Shown here: positions 1 through 8,808 of the stretch, one piece after another | Layout of the letters: every line of letters begins with the position of its first letter | How positions within the stretch are numbered: the first letter of the stretch is position 1 | Source: Paenibacillus protaetiae | GTDB taxonomy: Bacteria > Bacillota > Bacilli > Paenibacillales > Paenibacillaceae | Assembly (NCBI RefSeq): GCF_004135365.1 | Contig: NZ_CP035492.1 | Coordinates: forward strand, 3,282,001 to 3,346,000 | Direction: 5' to 3' | DNA length: 64,000 bases | Made by a program: the position numbers and the translations under genes | The notes under the pieces: generated by a model | What the model saw: only the letters and a program-made list of their open reading frames with translations | What the model was told of the DNA's origin: nothing | The model's database searches: none

Positions 1-1136
1 TCCGAGTCAGATCCGCCGAGATAGGTGGAATAGAGAAGCGATGAGCCGGTCGAATTAAGCTTGGTTACAAATGTGGTATCCGCCGGGCTCAGCTTAGTGG
101 GTTGAATGGCACCTGGCGTAACCGGAAAGTTTGACGAGAACGTCGTTCCGATTACGTAGACATTATTGGCCGCATCCAGCGCGATTTTGCTTGCTGAGTC
201 AGATCCAGATCCGCCCAAATAGGTGGAATAAATCAGCGCGGAACCGGTCGGATTCAGCTTGGTTACAAATGCATCGTCGCCCCCGCCCTGCAGTTGCTGG
301 AAGACGCCTGGAGTTACCGGGAAGTTAGCTGAAGAGGTCTGTCCCGCTATATATAGATTACCATCGGAATCCAATTGAATGGTGGTAGCAAAATCATTGG
401 AGGCTCCCCCTAGATAGGTGGAGAAGCTTATTCCGGGATCGATAATCAGAGTGTAATCGGGATCATACGGCTCGCTTACGATAAAGCCAATACGGAATGA
501 TTGTTGTTCATCGGATATAAGCTGGAATGAACCGGCTATCGCCATCCTACGTCCTTCTTTCTCCTGATAGATGACCGGGGAAGGATCGAGCAGTTCTCCA
601 AGCTGAGTTTGAATCACGAGGTTCCCTTCACGATCGAGCGACAATCCGTCGGCACCCACATAGGTGAATTGGATGGATTGTAAGTCGCCGCTAGGTCGAA
701 CCCTATATTCGTACTTGATGGCTGTTCCTTCACTTCTGAACACGAGATCAATGCACGGCCATAGCTCCCGATAGAAGATCTCATGATAGGTCGGAATATC
801 CGTATGCCATTGGTTCGGATGAGAGCCTTTCATCCAGTTCACCTTGCCGATGGCTTGGGACTTTCCTTCCGGCTCGACATCTGTTCTCGCATTCAAGAAG
901 CGAAAGTCGAGACGAAGACCTTGATCCTCGTGCAGCAGATCTGTTATGCTGCCCGGCTTCGGTTGTCTTTTGAAAAAGGTGAAGCTCGCTTCTGTCGCTT
1001 TAAAGAATGCATCGTAGGCAGCTCCCTTTGAAAAGTAACCAACACGGGGGTCCATCACTTGCCCTGCATTAGGAATGAAATAACAAGGAAACTGCTTGAG
1101 ACTTTCCAAACCCAATGGATGGTGCACATTTTGCAT
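1..1136 (-). CDS. SBBP beta-propeller repeat protein, 3' end beyond window
   Basis: The reverse strand stays open from an ATG at 1136 to the window edge, giving 378 visible residues. GGAGG lies about 9 bases upstream of the ATG. The N-terminal part (IPNAGQV, then RELWPCIDLVF and LIIDPG) matches the conserved head found in front of SBBP repeats. At least three repeats follow, built on STYLGG, a variable segment, FPVTPG and AFVTKLN. The head is clearly paralogous to that of the giant protein gene ending at 42792. SBBP repeats are predicted beta-propeller blades. There is no obvious signal peptide, as in the paralogue. The function is unknown; a surface or spore-coat role is only a guess. The missing 3' part could carry DUF11 domains as the paralogue does. 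Confidence 0.8.
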   Translation of the reverse strand, partial: MQNVHHPLGLESLKQFPCYFIPNAGQVMDPRVGYFSKGAAYDAFFKATEASFTFFKRQPKPGSITDLLHEDQGLRLDFRFLNARTDVEPEGKSQAIGKVNWMKGSHPNQWHTDIPTYHEIFYRELWPCIDLVFRSEGTAIKYEYRVRPSGDLQSIQFTYVGADGLSLDREGNLVIQTQLGELLDPSPVIYQEKEGRRMAIAGSFQLISDEQQSFRIGFIVSEPYDPDYTLIIDPGISFSTYLGGASNDFATTIQLDSDGNLYIAGQTSSANFPVTPGVFQQLQGGGDDAFVTKLNPTGSALIYSTYLGGSGSDSASKIALDAANNVYVIGTTFSSNFPVTPGAIQPTKLSPADTTFVTKLNSTGSSLLYSTYLGGSDS

Positions 1137-1307
1137 AAGGACTATCCTCCCACTTTTCAGATGAATATTAGCTATTCTATTCATAACAAGAGGGGGAAAT
1201 ATCCATTGCTGCAAAGATGATCGGATTAATATAACGCGAGCTATCCCCTTTGATCCGTAAATCTACCCATTCGGGGACGATGGTTGATGAGACATACAGC
1301 CTTAGCT

Positions 1308-1480
1308 AATTCCAATAAGAACGCAAATGGGCCTTGCGGGAGTTCTTCCCTAAAGGGCACGATTTCGCTGCGATTATAGATGAATAAGCTGTCGTCACAA
1401 GTAACGGCGAAATATTAAACAAAAGGAGTGGATGATTCCAGATCACTGCTACACCATTAAAAACTCCAGAGAAAGATAAT
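1308..1480 (+). pseudogene. Decayed IS30-family transposase C-terminal remnant
   Basis: Conceptual translation gives NKNANG followed, after a frame change near 1332, by LREFFPKGHDF and a stop at 1384-1386. IS30 transposases carry NENxNGLLRxFFPKGTDF near the C-terminus. A further piece reading KTPEKDNF lies about 70 bases downstream, where IS30 proteins have their final KTPxEVF motif. Stops and frame changes show it is long dead. No inverted repeats were identified. The rest of the 1137-1549 gap shows nothing recognisable. Confidence 0.35.
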
Positions 1481-1549
1481 TTTATGAAGATGAACTTCAA
1501 ACTTCACGAAGCGATCTTCCATACGAGAAGCTTTCTGATCAACCCTTTT

Positions 1550-1891
1550 TTATGTGAAAGAGATATACATTTCCTTTATTTTTCCATTAGCATGCATGAA
1601 CCGATGATTCATTAGGAGAGGGTCAGGCAGATTGGTTTTATCAAATTCACCATCTATAGATACAGTGACAATAAAATTGTCATCTTGCTCCCTGGCATCA
1701 ATAATGGCAAATTGAACCTTCGGTTCGAATATTTCCGATTTGCTCCAGCTGGAAATTGCATTCTTCCCAACGAACTTTCTTTTCATATCGACAACAAATG
1801 CATGCTCATCGAATGCCGCTAGAAAAGTTTCGGGATCGTTGTCATTCACCGCGTTAAAATAAATCGCCACGGATTCTGGAATTTTAATCAT
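1550..1891 (-). CDS. SnoaL-like (NTF2-fold) small protein
   Basis: This 113-residue protein starts with the pattern of SnoaL/NTF2-fold polyketide-cyclase-like proteins: a helix (IPESVAIYFNAVN), then DPETFLAAFDEHAFVVD, then a curved sheet ending in IKEMYISFT. Such proteins are small cone-shaped enzymes or ligand binders, and many have no known substrate. AAGGAGGT precedes the ATG at good spacing. It lies 23 bases downstream of the SDR gene on the same strand, so the two are probably co-transcribed. In related genomes this pair is often under the divergent LysR regulator. The exact reaction cannot be told from sequence. Confidence 0.8.
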   Translation of the reverse strand: MIKIPESVAIYFNAVNDNDPETFLAAFDEHAFVVDMKRKFVGKNAISSWSKSEIFEPKVQFAIIDAREQDDNFIVTVSIDGEFDKTNLPDPLLMNHRFMHANGKIKEMYISFT

Positions 1892-1914
1892 ACTTTATAC
1901 CTCCTTGAGCAAAA

Positions 1915-2706
1915 TTAAACTGTTGGGACTGTGCCCCCGTCAATGACATACTCACTGCCGTGAATAGCGGCTGCGCGGTCCGAGGCCAAAAATGCAGCGA
2001 GTTCAGCAACTTCTTCTGGCATTCCAGGGCGGCCAAATGGAATACCTCCAAGGGAATCCATCAGCAGCTTCAAAGCAGTTTCGCGACTTCCCGCAGTAAC
2101 AGCAAGACGATCAATTAGACGGTTAGCCGCTTCAGTTTGAATAAACCCTGGTGCGATTGTATTTACACGAATTCCTTGTGGAGCGAATTCGTTAGATAGT
2201 CCTTTGCTGTAAGTTGTTAAAGCTGCTTTTGCAGCCGCGTATGCCAAAGTGGATTCATACAACGGTAAAACTCTTTGAATAGAACTAATATGGATGATTA
2301 CGCCTCTGCCTTGTTCAAGCATTAGCGGAAGCAAATTACGATCCAAACGGACAGAACCAAGAAGGTTCAAATTTAATTCCTCAAGCCAATGCTCCTCGGT
2401 TAATGCAAGTGCGCCGCCAGCTGGGGAACTTGAGCCGCCAACAGTATTAATTAAGATGTCAATTCCGCCGAGTTTTTCTTTTACAGCATCTACAATGGCT
2501 TGCGTTCCTTCAGGTTTCATAATGTCTGCTTGTACAAAATGAACATTAGGAATATTATAATTAGCCGGTTTATTTCTAGCTGTGGTTAGTACAGTCGCGC
2601 CGGCTCCTGCCAATCGTTTCACGATTGCAAGGCCCATACCTTGTGTTCCTCCTGTAATCAATGCCCGCTGTCCATAAAATTCCTTTTCATAAGATGCATA
2701 GCTCAT
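1915..2706 (-). CDS. SDR family NAD(P)-dependent oxidoreductase
   Basis: This is a classical short-chain dehydrogenase of 263 residues. It shows the cofactor motif TGGTQGMG near the N-terminus, an NTVGG equivalent of the NNAG motif, a catalytic Ser (ISSIQ) with the YAAAK Tyr-Lys pair, and an IAPGF segment. The C-terminus ([15 protein letters not shown]) is typical of the FabG-like group. The chosen start is the ATG at 2706, with GGAGG 9 bases upstream; a longer frame to 2826 has no supporting ribosome site and an AT-rich leader. It leads a two-gene unit with the SnoaL-like gene and is divergent from the LysR gene at 2958, which probably controls it. The substrate is unknown. Confidence 0.9.
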   Translation of the reverse strand: MSYASYEKEFYGQRALITGGTQGMGLAIVKRLAGAGATVLTTARNKPANYNIPNVHFVQADIMKPEGTQAIVDAVKEKLGGIDILINTVGGSSSPAGGALALTEEHWLEELNLNLLGSVRLDRNLLPLMLEQGRGVIIHISSIQRVLPLYESTLAYAAAKAALTTYSKGLSNEFAPQGIRVNTIAPGFIQTEAANRLIDRLAVTAGSRETALKLLMDSLGGIPFGRPGMPEEVAELAAFLASDRAAAIHGSEYVIDGGTVPTV

Positions 2707-2910
2707 ATAGAAGTCCTCCTTGTTTATGTTGAGCATAATTTCTACGGGGTTAAGTATACTCTTAGACAAAACATAAATATAATTTATATTTTTGATTGTT
2801 TTTATTATTAAAATTAATTGAATCAAATATTGCTTATGCTGGGGAGAATGCGCAGAAAATGTTTTTCGCGAAAATTGCTGACCTTGCTTGGACTACAAAC
2901 GGATTGTATG

Positions 2911-2923
2911 ATTACAACGTAAT
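2911..2923. promoter_or_regulatory. Candidate LysR operator
   Basis: ATTAC-AAC-GTAAT is a perfect palindrome in the 251-bp gap between the divergent SDR and LysR genes, 35 bases before the LysR start. LysR proteins usually bind short interrupted palindromes in such gaps. Assignment is by position and symmetry only. Confidence 0.45.
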
Positions 2924-2957
2924 TCATGAACAAAAGTAGTGGTAGGGGAGTAATGAG

Positions 2958-3839
2958 ATGGAACTGACTCAATTGGAATATTTTTTAAAAGTTGCGAGAA
3001 TGGAGCATTTGACCAAAGCTGCTGAATCATTATCCATCACTCAGCCCGCTCTAAGTCATTCTATATCGAAGCTGGAAGCTGAACTAGGGGTCCCTCTATT
3101 CGAACGCAAGGGAAGAAATCTGAAGATCAATCGTTATGGATTAATGTTCTCGAAACATGTGGAGAAGATACTGCAGGAAGTACAGCGTGGGAAAAAAGAA
3201 ATCGAGGAGCACTCCAATCCGGATTCTGGCGTGATACATCTCGCATATTTAAATATATTAGGCGTTGATCTAATTCCTAATCTCATCCGAGATTATCAGA
3301 AACTGAACCCGGCAATTACGTTCGAATTGTCACAAGGCGACAAGGGGACCATTTTGAATCAGGTTGAGGAAGGGCAATCGGATCTCATGATTACGTCTGA
3401 GAAGCCAGTAAATGATACTTTTGAATGGGTGCCGATGTTGTCGCTTCCGCTCTATCTGGTGGTCTCTGCAGACCATCGATTAGCGAAAAAACCTTCGGTT
3501 AGTTTAGGAGAAATTACAGGGGAGCCATTTGTAGGACTAAGGCATAACTGTAGCTTGAAAAATTCACTGCTGACTAGAGTCCACCATATGAATTTTACTC
3601 TTGCTTCAACCTACGATGCAGAAGATCTTCAGACAGTGGCCGGTTTTGTAGCGGCGGGACTTGGAATATCGGTATTGCCGAAGACGGCTGGTTTAAACAT
3701 CGATGGCCTTAAGTGGATCCCGATTGAAGATGAAGGATGGTGCTGGGAAGTGGGCTTACATCTCAAGAAAGAAAGATATCTGTCCCCTGCAACAGAGTTG
3801 TTTGTCAAATTTATTAAAGAAGGGTTCTCGTTAGGATAG
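2958..3839 (+). CDS. LysR family transcriptional regulator
   Basis: At 293 residues this is the normal LysR length. The N-terminal winged helix-turn-helix is obvious: MELTQLEYFLKVAR, then TKAAESLSITQPALSHSISKLE and LGVPLFERKGR. The remaining residues form the periplasmic-binding-like effector domain (GVIHLAYLNILG, DLMITSEKP, GLGISVLP). GGGGAG precedes the ATG. It is divergent from the SDR/SnoaL pair and most likely activates or represses it in response to a small ligand. It is closest in style to the CynR/YybE group; the ligand is unknown. Confidence 0.93.
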   Translation: MELTQLEYFLKVARMEHLTKAAESLSITQPALSHSISKLEAELGVPLFERKGRNLKINRYGLMFSKHVEKILQEVQRGKKEIEEHSNPDSGVIHLAYLNILGVDLIPNLIRDYQKLNPAITFELSQGDKGTILNQVEEGQSDLMITSEKPVNDTFEWVPMLSLPLYLVVSADHRLAKKPSVSLGEITGEPFVGLRHNCSLKNSLLTRVHHMNFTLASTYDAEDLQTVAGFVAAGLGISVLPKTAGLNIDGLKWIPIEDEGWCWEVGLHLKKERYLSPATELFVKFIKEGFSLG

Positions 3840-4043
3840 CTCGTGAAGAGCTATAATAAGCCTGATCATGCCTTTTACATTAATTTTATTTATCAATATG
3901 ATGAAAATCATAAATTTCACAAAAGTAGGATGGAGTAGTTAAATTTAATTTTATGAGAGCACAAGGTGTGAACGTGCGAATTGAGGACTTTTGCGAACGA
4001 TCAATCCATATATTGATAAAAAGATGATATGGAGATGGACGTT

Positions 4044-4952
4044 ATGGTTATCACGCCCAATATACCGAATTTGCCCTATGCAGAGAGGAACGGAGTCAAA
4101 TATTTCAGCTTAGTTGCAGAGCCCGTAAAGAGCGAAATTCTTCCCGGCATTTATATGAATGCCTGGGGTTATAATGGCAGTTCTCCAGGTCCAACGATCT
4201 GCGTGTACCCGGGCGACTATGTATGCATTAGAGTGTTTAATAAGTTACCTCAGCCAACCAGTGTACACTGGCATGGATTAGATATACCCAATGTAATGGA
4301 CGGGGTGCCGGATATAGAACCTTCTCCAAGAATTGATCCGGGCGGGTACTTTGATTATCACTTCAAGATTAACAATCCTCCGGGAACTCATATGTACCAT
4401 TCGCATTTTTACCCCGTCTTTCAAGACATGATGGGGCTGGAAGGCGGATTTATGATTCTTGATCCCCAGGAATCAGAAAAGGATGTGCAAAGAGATTATT
4501 ATATTATGCTGGGATCCTTTAAGTTAAAGGATATTCCCGCTGGTGTCCTTGAAAGAGGCGTTTATAATATCGATCCCTTTTCAGAAACAGCGAATTTTTT
4601 CACGATGAACGGAAGGTGCTTTCCGTATACAGCCCCACTGCCGGTCTCAGAGGGTGATCGTATTCGGATCAGATTCGGGAACGTCGGAATGGCCAACCAT
4701 CCCATTCACCTCCATGGGCATCAATTCCTTGAAACGGCAGTTGACGGCAATTCCATTGCGAGAGAGAATCAGCTTAAAAAGAGTACGATATTAGTTTCGT
4801 CAGGAACGACGAGAGATATTGAGTTAATCGCAAATAATCCCGGCCGGTGGCCGCTGCACTGTCATTTCCCACATCATGTTAGTAATAATATGACGCTTCC
4901 GCTAGGAGGAATGGCGACGGCAATGGTCTATGAAGGGTTCCCGAAAATCTGA
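4044..4952 (+). CDS. Two-domain multicopper oxidase family protein
   Basis: All four copper motifs are present: SVHWHGLD, MYHSHFY, HPIHLHGHQF and the C-terminal HCHFPHH followed by M four residues later. That supplies type 1, 2 and 3 ligands, so an active laccase-like oxidase is expected. At about 302 residues it has two cupredoxin domains rather than the three of CotA. No signal peptide is visible, so it may be cytoplasmic or, like CotA, packed into a spore. The start is uncertain: ATG at 4029 has no clear ribosome site, while ATG at 4044 has GGAG nine bases upstream. The gene is apparently alone. The physiological substrate is unknown. Confidence 0.88.
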   Translation: MVITPNIPNLPYAERNGVKYFSLVAEPVKSEILPGIYMNAWGYNGSSPGPTICVYPGDYVCIRVFNKLPQPTSVHWHGLDIPNVMDGVPDIEPSPRIDPGGYFDYHFKINNPPGTHMYHSHFYPVFQDMMGLEGGFMILDPQESEKDVQRDYYIMLGSFKLKDIPAGVLERGVYNIDPFSETANFFTMNGRCFPYTAPLPVSEGDRIRIRFGNVGMANHPIHLHGHQFLETAVDGNSIARENQLKKSTILVSSGTTRDIELIANNPGRWPLHCHFPHHVSNNMTLPLGGMATAMVYEGFPKI

Positions 4953-5083
4953 ATATCGCATAAGCCATGCGATACACTTCTAACTACCGGATCGACGGGT
5001 TAGGGCTTCTTGTAATATCCGGACAAAAAAGCCCCAGTCCTTTTATTTCCCTTAAGGTTCCGGATTTGCTGTATACTAATGGT

Positions 5084-5251
5084 ATGAAAATGAAAGCTGC
5101 CGGTCTGTTTACTGCCAAGGTTCACGGTACTGCACTTCTCACAGGCGGCAATTTCGGACTTGAGGGTTCTTTTGTTCCGGTTACTATCAGTCTTCTGATT
5201 TCGATTTCGATGCTGATCGGGGTTAAACGGAGCGGGTTAAAGCTTCCGTAA
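5084..5251 (+). pseudogene. CPBP-family intramembrane protease, C-terminal remnant
   Basis: The 55 codons read GLFTAKVHG, then LLTGGNFGLEGS and a hydrophobic tail ending in VKRSGLKLP. This matches the very end of CPBP (Rce1/Abi) membrane proteases, which typically finish LFxVKxxGxxLLTGGxFGPEGS plus a last membrane helix. The catalytic EExxxR and HxxxN segments are absent, and upstream sequence does not encode them in any frame. It is therefore a 5'-deleted fossil. The adjoining stretch 4953-5083 holds only a short ATCGCAT/ATGCGAT hairpin after the oxidase gene. Confidence 0.5.
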
Positions 5252-5286
5252 GATCTGTTCAAGTGATAAATGATGAGGGGGAAATT

Positions 5287-5799
5287 ATGGAGGCTTGCGC
5301 GGATGTTTTAATAATTATCGATTTACAGAATGGGGTTTGTTACAACCATGAGCATTTGTTTGAATTAGAAAAATTACTTACTAAAGTAAATGATAGAATC
5401 TCATTGTATAGAAAGCGGCATAAACCAATTGTTTTTGTGCAACACTGTGACGAGGAATTAGTACCTGGCGAAGAACAATGGGCTATTAATGCCAAGCTTG
5501 ATGTTCAAGCACAGGATTTTTTGGTACAGAAAATACATGCAAATTCTTTTTACAAAACAAACTTAAAAGAAGTTTTAGATCAATTAAATGTACAGAGCAT
5601 AGAGTTTTGTGGCGCGCAGACTGAATACTGTGTGGATGCTACGGTTAAATTTGCACATGGATTAGGTTACAAAAACCTTATGGTAAGAAATGCAACCTCC
5701 ACCTTAAACCATTCGTTTATGTCTGCCAAAGAGACTATTCACTTCTATGAGAATATGTGGAATCATAGATATTTAGAGTTTATATATGATGAAAAATGA
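5287..5799 (+). CDS. Isochorismatase-family cysteine hydrolase
   Basis: The 170 residues carry the isochorismatase-like triad: Asp in the first strand (LIIIDLQNG), Lys in VQKIHANSF, and Cys in the CGAQTEYCVDAT turn. Members hydrolyse isochorismate, nicotinamide or other small amides; nothing here fixes the substrate. The ATG at 5287 is preferred because GAGGGGG lies 6 bases upstream; a GTG at 5263 is in frame but unsupported. Its codons are more AT-rich than its neighbours, and it is flanked by gene fossils and a large palindrome, so it may have been acquired laterally. Confidence 0.88.
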   Translation: MEACADVLIIIDLQNGVCYNHEHLFELEKLLTKVNDRISLYRKRHKPIVFVQHCDEELVPGEEQWAINAKLDVQAQDFLVQKIHANSFYKTNLKEVLDQLNVQSIEFCGAQTEYCVDATVKFAHGLGYKNLMVRNATSTLNHSFMSAKETIHFYENMWNHRYLEFIYDEK

Positions 5800-5823
5800 A
5801 AATGAATGTATAATTTCAAGGCA

Positions 5824-5906
5824 AAAAACCACTCCATATTGAACTGACCCCATAAAGTTAGACACCATCTAACATGGGGGGTGCAGTTCATATCAGAGTG
5901 GTTTTT
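5824..5906. repeat. 83-nt near-perfect palindrome resembling IS3-family ends
   Basis: Nested arms pair symmetrically: AAAAACCACTC (5824-5834) with GAGTGGTTTTT (5896-5906), TGAACTG (5840-5846) with CAGTTCA (5884-5890), a CCCC/GGGG block, and GTTAGA (5857-5862) with TCTAAC (5868-5873). The 5-nt gaps between outer and middle arms match on both sides. TGAACTGaCCCC...GTTAGAC resembles the terminal repeats of IS3-family elements, so this may be a leftover IS end or a MITE. As RNA it would also act as a terminator (run of T at 5902-5906) for the isochorismatase gene. No transposase lies beside it. Confidence 0.5.
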
Positions 5907-6168
5907 GTGTTAAAGGTTGATGTATATTTGGTGATCGAACCATCGAATGAAATCTGCACCAATAGTAATCGTTTCTGGTCTGTCAGGATCGGGCATTGTG
6001 GTCCACGAACCGATAGGGTAGACAAAAGTGGAATGCCCCGTACCTATAAGGCAATAGTCAAGCCTCTGGGCTGCGGCCGTTTATGCTCAATTTGACTGCA
6101 AAAATGTTAACACGGCACTCATGAATTTCGTTTGATGCTCAATATTCGAGAGGTGAACGGGCGGCAGC

Positions 6169-6357
6169 CGGACGAACGTTGTGTTCGGTACCAGAACAAG
6201 CGGGGAGTTTACCTATTTATTGAAGGTTGTAACCGAAACAAGCGAAACCTTGGAAGCCTTCCTTGAAAGCTGCAACACATTTGGCTTCTCCTCGACGCTT
6301 GTTGTTCTGTCCACGCGTTTTGAGGATAAAGGCCTTATTACAAGCCGGGATGCATGA
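6169..6357 (+). pseudogene. Lrp/AsnC-family regulator, C-terminal remnant
   Basis: The frame ending at TGA 6355-6357 encodes GEFTYLLKVVTETSETLEAF, then a short segment and STLVVLSTRFEDKGL. This is the RAM domain end of Lrp/AsnC regulators (G-x-x-DYLLKV, a helix of the E-x-L-E-x-F type, then TxxVLSTxKDxxxL). No helix-turn-helix can be read upstream and there is no start with a ribosome site. It is an N-terminally deleted fossil. The surrounding 5907-6168 and 6358-6530 hold nothing else I recognise. Confidence 0.45.
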
Positions 6358-6530
6358 AACTTCAACTGAGACGACAAGCGACACGGTTTGCAAAATAAGG
6401 ATCGAAAACAGGACAAGGTAATCGTTAGAAGAGGTAACGGCAAGTTTCAGGTAACCTACAAAACGGTGCACAGGATGTCGGATGGGAACTTTCGAGTTCA
6501 GCTATTCTGTATGTAAGGGAGGTTATTCGA

Positions 6531-7406
6531 ATGGATTGGCTTTTTAGTCTGAACAGAGCCTTACATTTTATAGAAGAAAATCTTACAGAAGAGATAGACC
6601 TGAAGGAAGCAGCTAAGCTGGCCCATTGTTCGGAGTATCACTTTTCAAGAATGTTCTCGTTCCTCGCAGGCATTCCGTTATCAGAGTACATTCGCCGGAG
6701 ACGCTTGACGCTTGCGGCATTCGAGCTTCAAACAAATGATTTGAGAGTTATGGATGTCGCTGTGAAATATGGCTACAGCTCGGCGGATGCTTTTTCTAGA
6801 GCCTTCCAAGGTTTACACGGGATCCTGCCTTCAGCGGTAAAATCCGATGCCGCATCTTTAAAAGCATATCCGCGAATGACCTTCCAGCTAACAATTCAGG
6901 GAGGAAACGTTATGAATTATCGTATCGTACAGAAAGAACCGTTCCGTATCGCAGGTATTAAAAAGAGAGTATCCATACAATTTAATGGCGTAAACGAAGA
7001 AATTGCAGACATGTGGAAAGGGTTACGCAGCGAAGACATCGCCCAGCTGAAAAAGCTCTCTAATGTTGAGCCGCTTGGCTTGATTTCAGCATCGACAAAT
7101 TTCTCTGAAGGACGAATGGAGGAGAAAGGGGAGCTTGACCATTATATAGGCGTGGCTACAACCGAGGAGAATACCGGGAAATTTGCGATACTAGAGGTTC
7201 CTGCACTAACATGGGCTATTTTCGAAGCTGCAGGGCCTTTTCCCGATACTCTGCAAAATGTTTGGGGACGCATCTATTCGGAATGGTTCCCTTCCGCAAG
7301 TTATGAGTTGGGGGTGGGGCCGGAAATATTATGGAACGAAAGCAAGGATGTATCTTCCCCTCATTATAGGAGCGAGATTTGGATACCGGTTATCAAGAAG
7401 GTTTAA
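6531..7406 (+). CDS. AraC family regulator with GyrI-like effector domain
   Basis: The first about 100 residues are a tandem AraC helix-turn-helix ([20 protein letters not shown] and [19 protein letters not shown]). The rest, from about residue 125, is a GyrI-like small-molecule-binding domain ([12 protein letters not shown], then [14 protein letters not shown] and SEIWIPV near the end). This is the layout of Rob/SoxS-type multidrug and toxin sensors. At 291 residues it is full length. AGGGAGG lies 8 bases before the ATG. No pump or enzyme gene is directly adjacent, so the target is not evident. Confidence 0.92.
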   Translation: MDWLFSLNRALHFIEENLTEEIDLKEAAKLAHCSEYHFSRMFSFLAGIPLSEYIRRRRLTLAAFELQTNDLRVMDVAVKYGYSSADAFSRAFQGLHGILPSAVKSDAASLKAYPRMTFQLTIQGGNVMNYRIVQKEPFRIAGIKKRVSIQFNGVNEEIADMWKGLRSEDIAQLKKLSNVEPLGLISASTNFSEGRMEEKGELDHYIGVATTEENTGKFAILEVPALTWAIFEAAGPFPDTLQNVWGRIYSEWFPSASYELGVGPEILWNESKDVSSPHYRSEIWIPVIKKV

Positions 7407-7523
7407 AGCAATTTTACGAGTTACATCAAACCAGATCTGGAATGAATGAAGCAAAAGAGCTGGCGGCGGGCAGCCCCTTTGCCAATTTGGAGCAATATGA
7501 GTCGCATGCCATGCATAGGGTTG

Positions 7524-7556
7524 ATCCCTCTAGAGATAGGCTTTAGGGGATTTTTT
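7524..7556 (+). terminator. Intrinsic terminator
   Basis: ATCCCTCTA pairs with TAGGGGAT across an 11-nt loop, with one mismatch or bulge, followed by six T. It would end the AraC transcript. A stretch of about 45 codons between 7407 and 7543 stays open in a second frame but is not a recognisable gene. Confidence 0.6.
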
Positions 7557-7664
7557 GCATGAAGAAATGCCTAATTATTTCCAAAATCATGGTATGATGA
7601 TAGTACGTATGGATTTGAAACCAGCTCAGAATAGGCAAGACTTATGGATGATTTACAATCATAA

Positions 7665-8063
<399 letters not shown>

Positions 8064-8104
8064 CGGACAGGATGGCTCCGTATCATTGTATGAATAAAAA
8101 AGAA

Positions 8105-8126
8105 GCCCTGCCGAATCGACAGGGGC
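8105..8126 (-). terminator. Hairpin with T-run on the minus strand
   Basis: GCCCTG pairs with CAGGGC (one bulged G). The uridine run lies on the minus-strand side (A-run 8096-8101), so it would stop transcription coming from the right. It may catch read-through from the SorC-side genes; for the VOC gene it is only a hairpin. Confidence 0.35.
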
Positions 8127-8201
8127 AAGAATAGAGGTCATGAACGCTGCGATGGCTAATCTCTTGCTGCGGTACTTGTTTCATGGATAAATGAGTGATA
8201 G

Positions 8202-8555
8202 CAGGGATTTAACCGTACATATCCTTCGATCCAGGTATCTATACAAGAAATAGATCTATCAGGTGCCATTGAAGCGGTATCGAAAAATAAAATGGATATC
8301 GGAATCGTTGCAGTTGAAGATGATTTGCTTCAAAGATTACCAAACAATCTCCATTGCCGATTGATTCCCTATGAAGGGACGCTTATTATGTCCAGCTTTA
8401 TGGTGAAGGATGATTTATTTATTCAACAGGGGCGGTTTAAAGCGCTGCCTATTTCAAATCCTCCCTTTAACTCCAATATTACGATTGGGGGCATTTATCG
8501 AAAAGATACAAAACAAAAAATCATTGAAACGTTTATAAATACGATTGTGATTTAA
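8202..8555 (+). pseudogene. LysR regulator, effector-domain remnant
   Basis: The 117-codon frame after TAG 8199-8201 reads GFNRTYPSIQVSIQEIDLSG, then AIEAVSKNKMDIGIV and a tail to a stop at 8553-8555. This is the start of the LysR ligand-binding domain (F-x-x-x-YPxIxVxIQE, a helix, then DIGIV) followed by a shortened second half. The helix-turn-helix is missing. It is a 5'-deleted fossil; an ATG at 8292 is internal and has no ribosome site. The following 8556-8761 holds nothing recognisable. Confidence 0.6.
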
Positions 8556-8761
8556 AGCAAAGCGGACTAGACTAATGGAATGGTTCGGTTCATTTAATAA
8601 GCGCCTCACCAGCCATATAATCGTTTATTAAAAAATGACTACATATACCGGGCCATGAATTGGTGCGAAGTGAAGACGCATATCGATTTCCTGGCGAATG
8701 AAACAATGCTTTACCCAATTCGATGAGCAGCTATTACGAAGCGAAGCATCCGGTCAAACGG

Positions 8762-8787
8762 AGGGCCATCCCGAAAAGGATGGCCCT
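8762..8787. terminator. Strong hairpin after the SorC gene
   Basis: AGGGCCATCC and GGATGGCCCT pair perfectly (10 bp) around a 6-nt loop, 22 bases beyond the stop of the minus-strand SorC gene. There is only a weak U-run on either side, so it may be a terminator or an mRNA-stabilising 3' hairpin. Confidence 0.5.
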
Positions 8788-8808
8788 AGAACTTTCTATT
8801 ACAGACCG

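Noticed and set aside
961-985. Suspected frameshift in the first SBBP gene
   Set aside because: Re-reading the A/T runs showed one continuous frame from ATG 1136 to the window edge.
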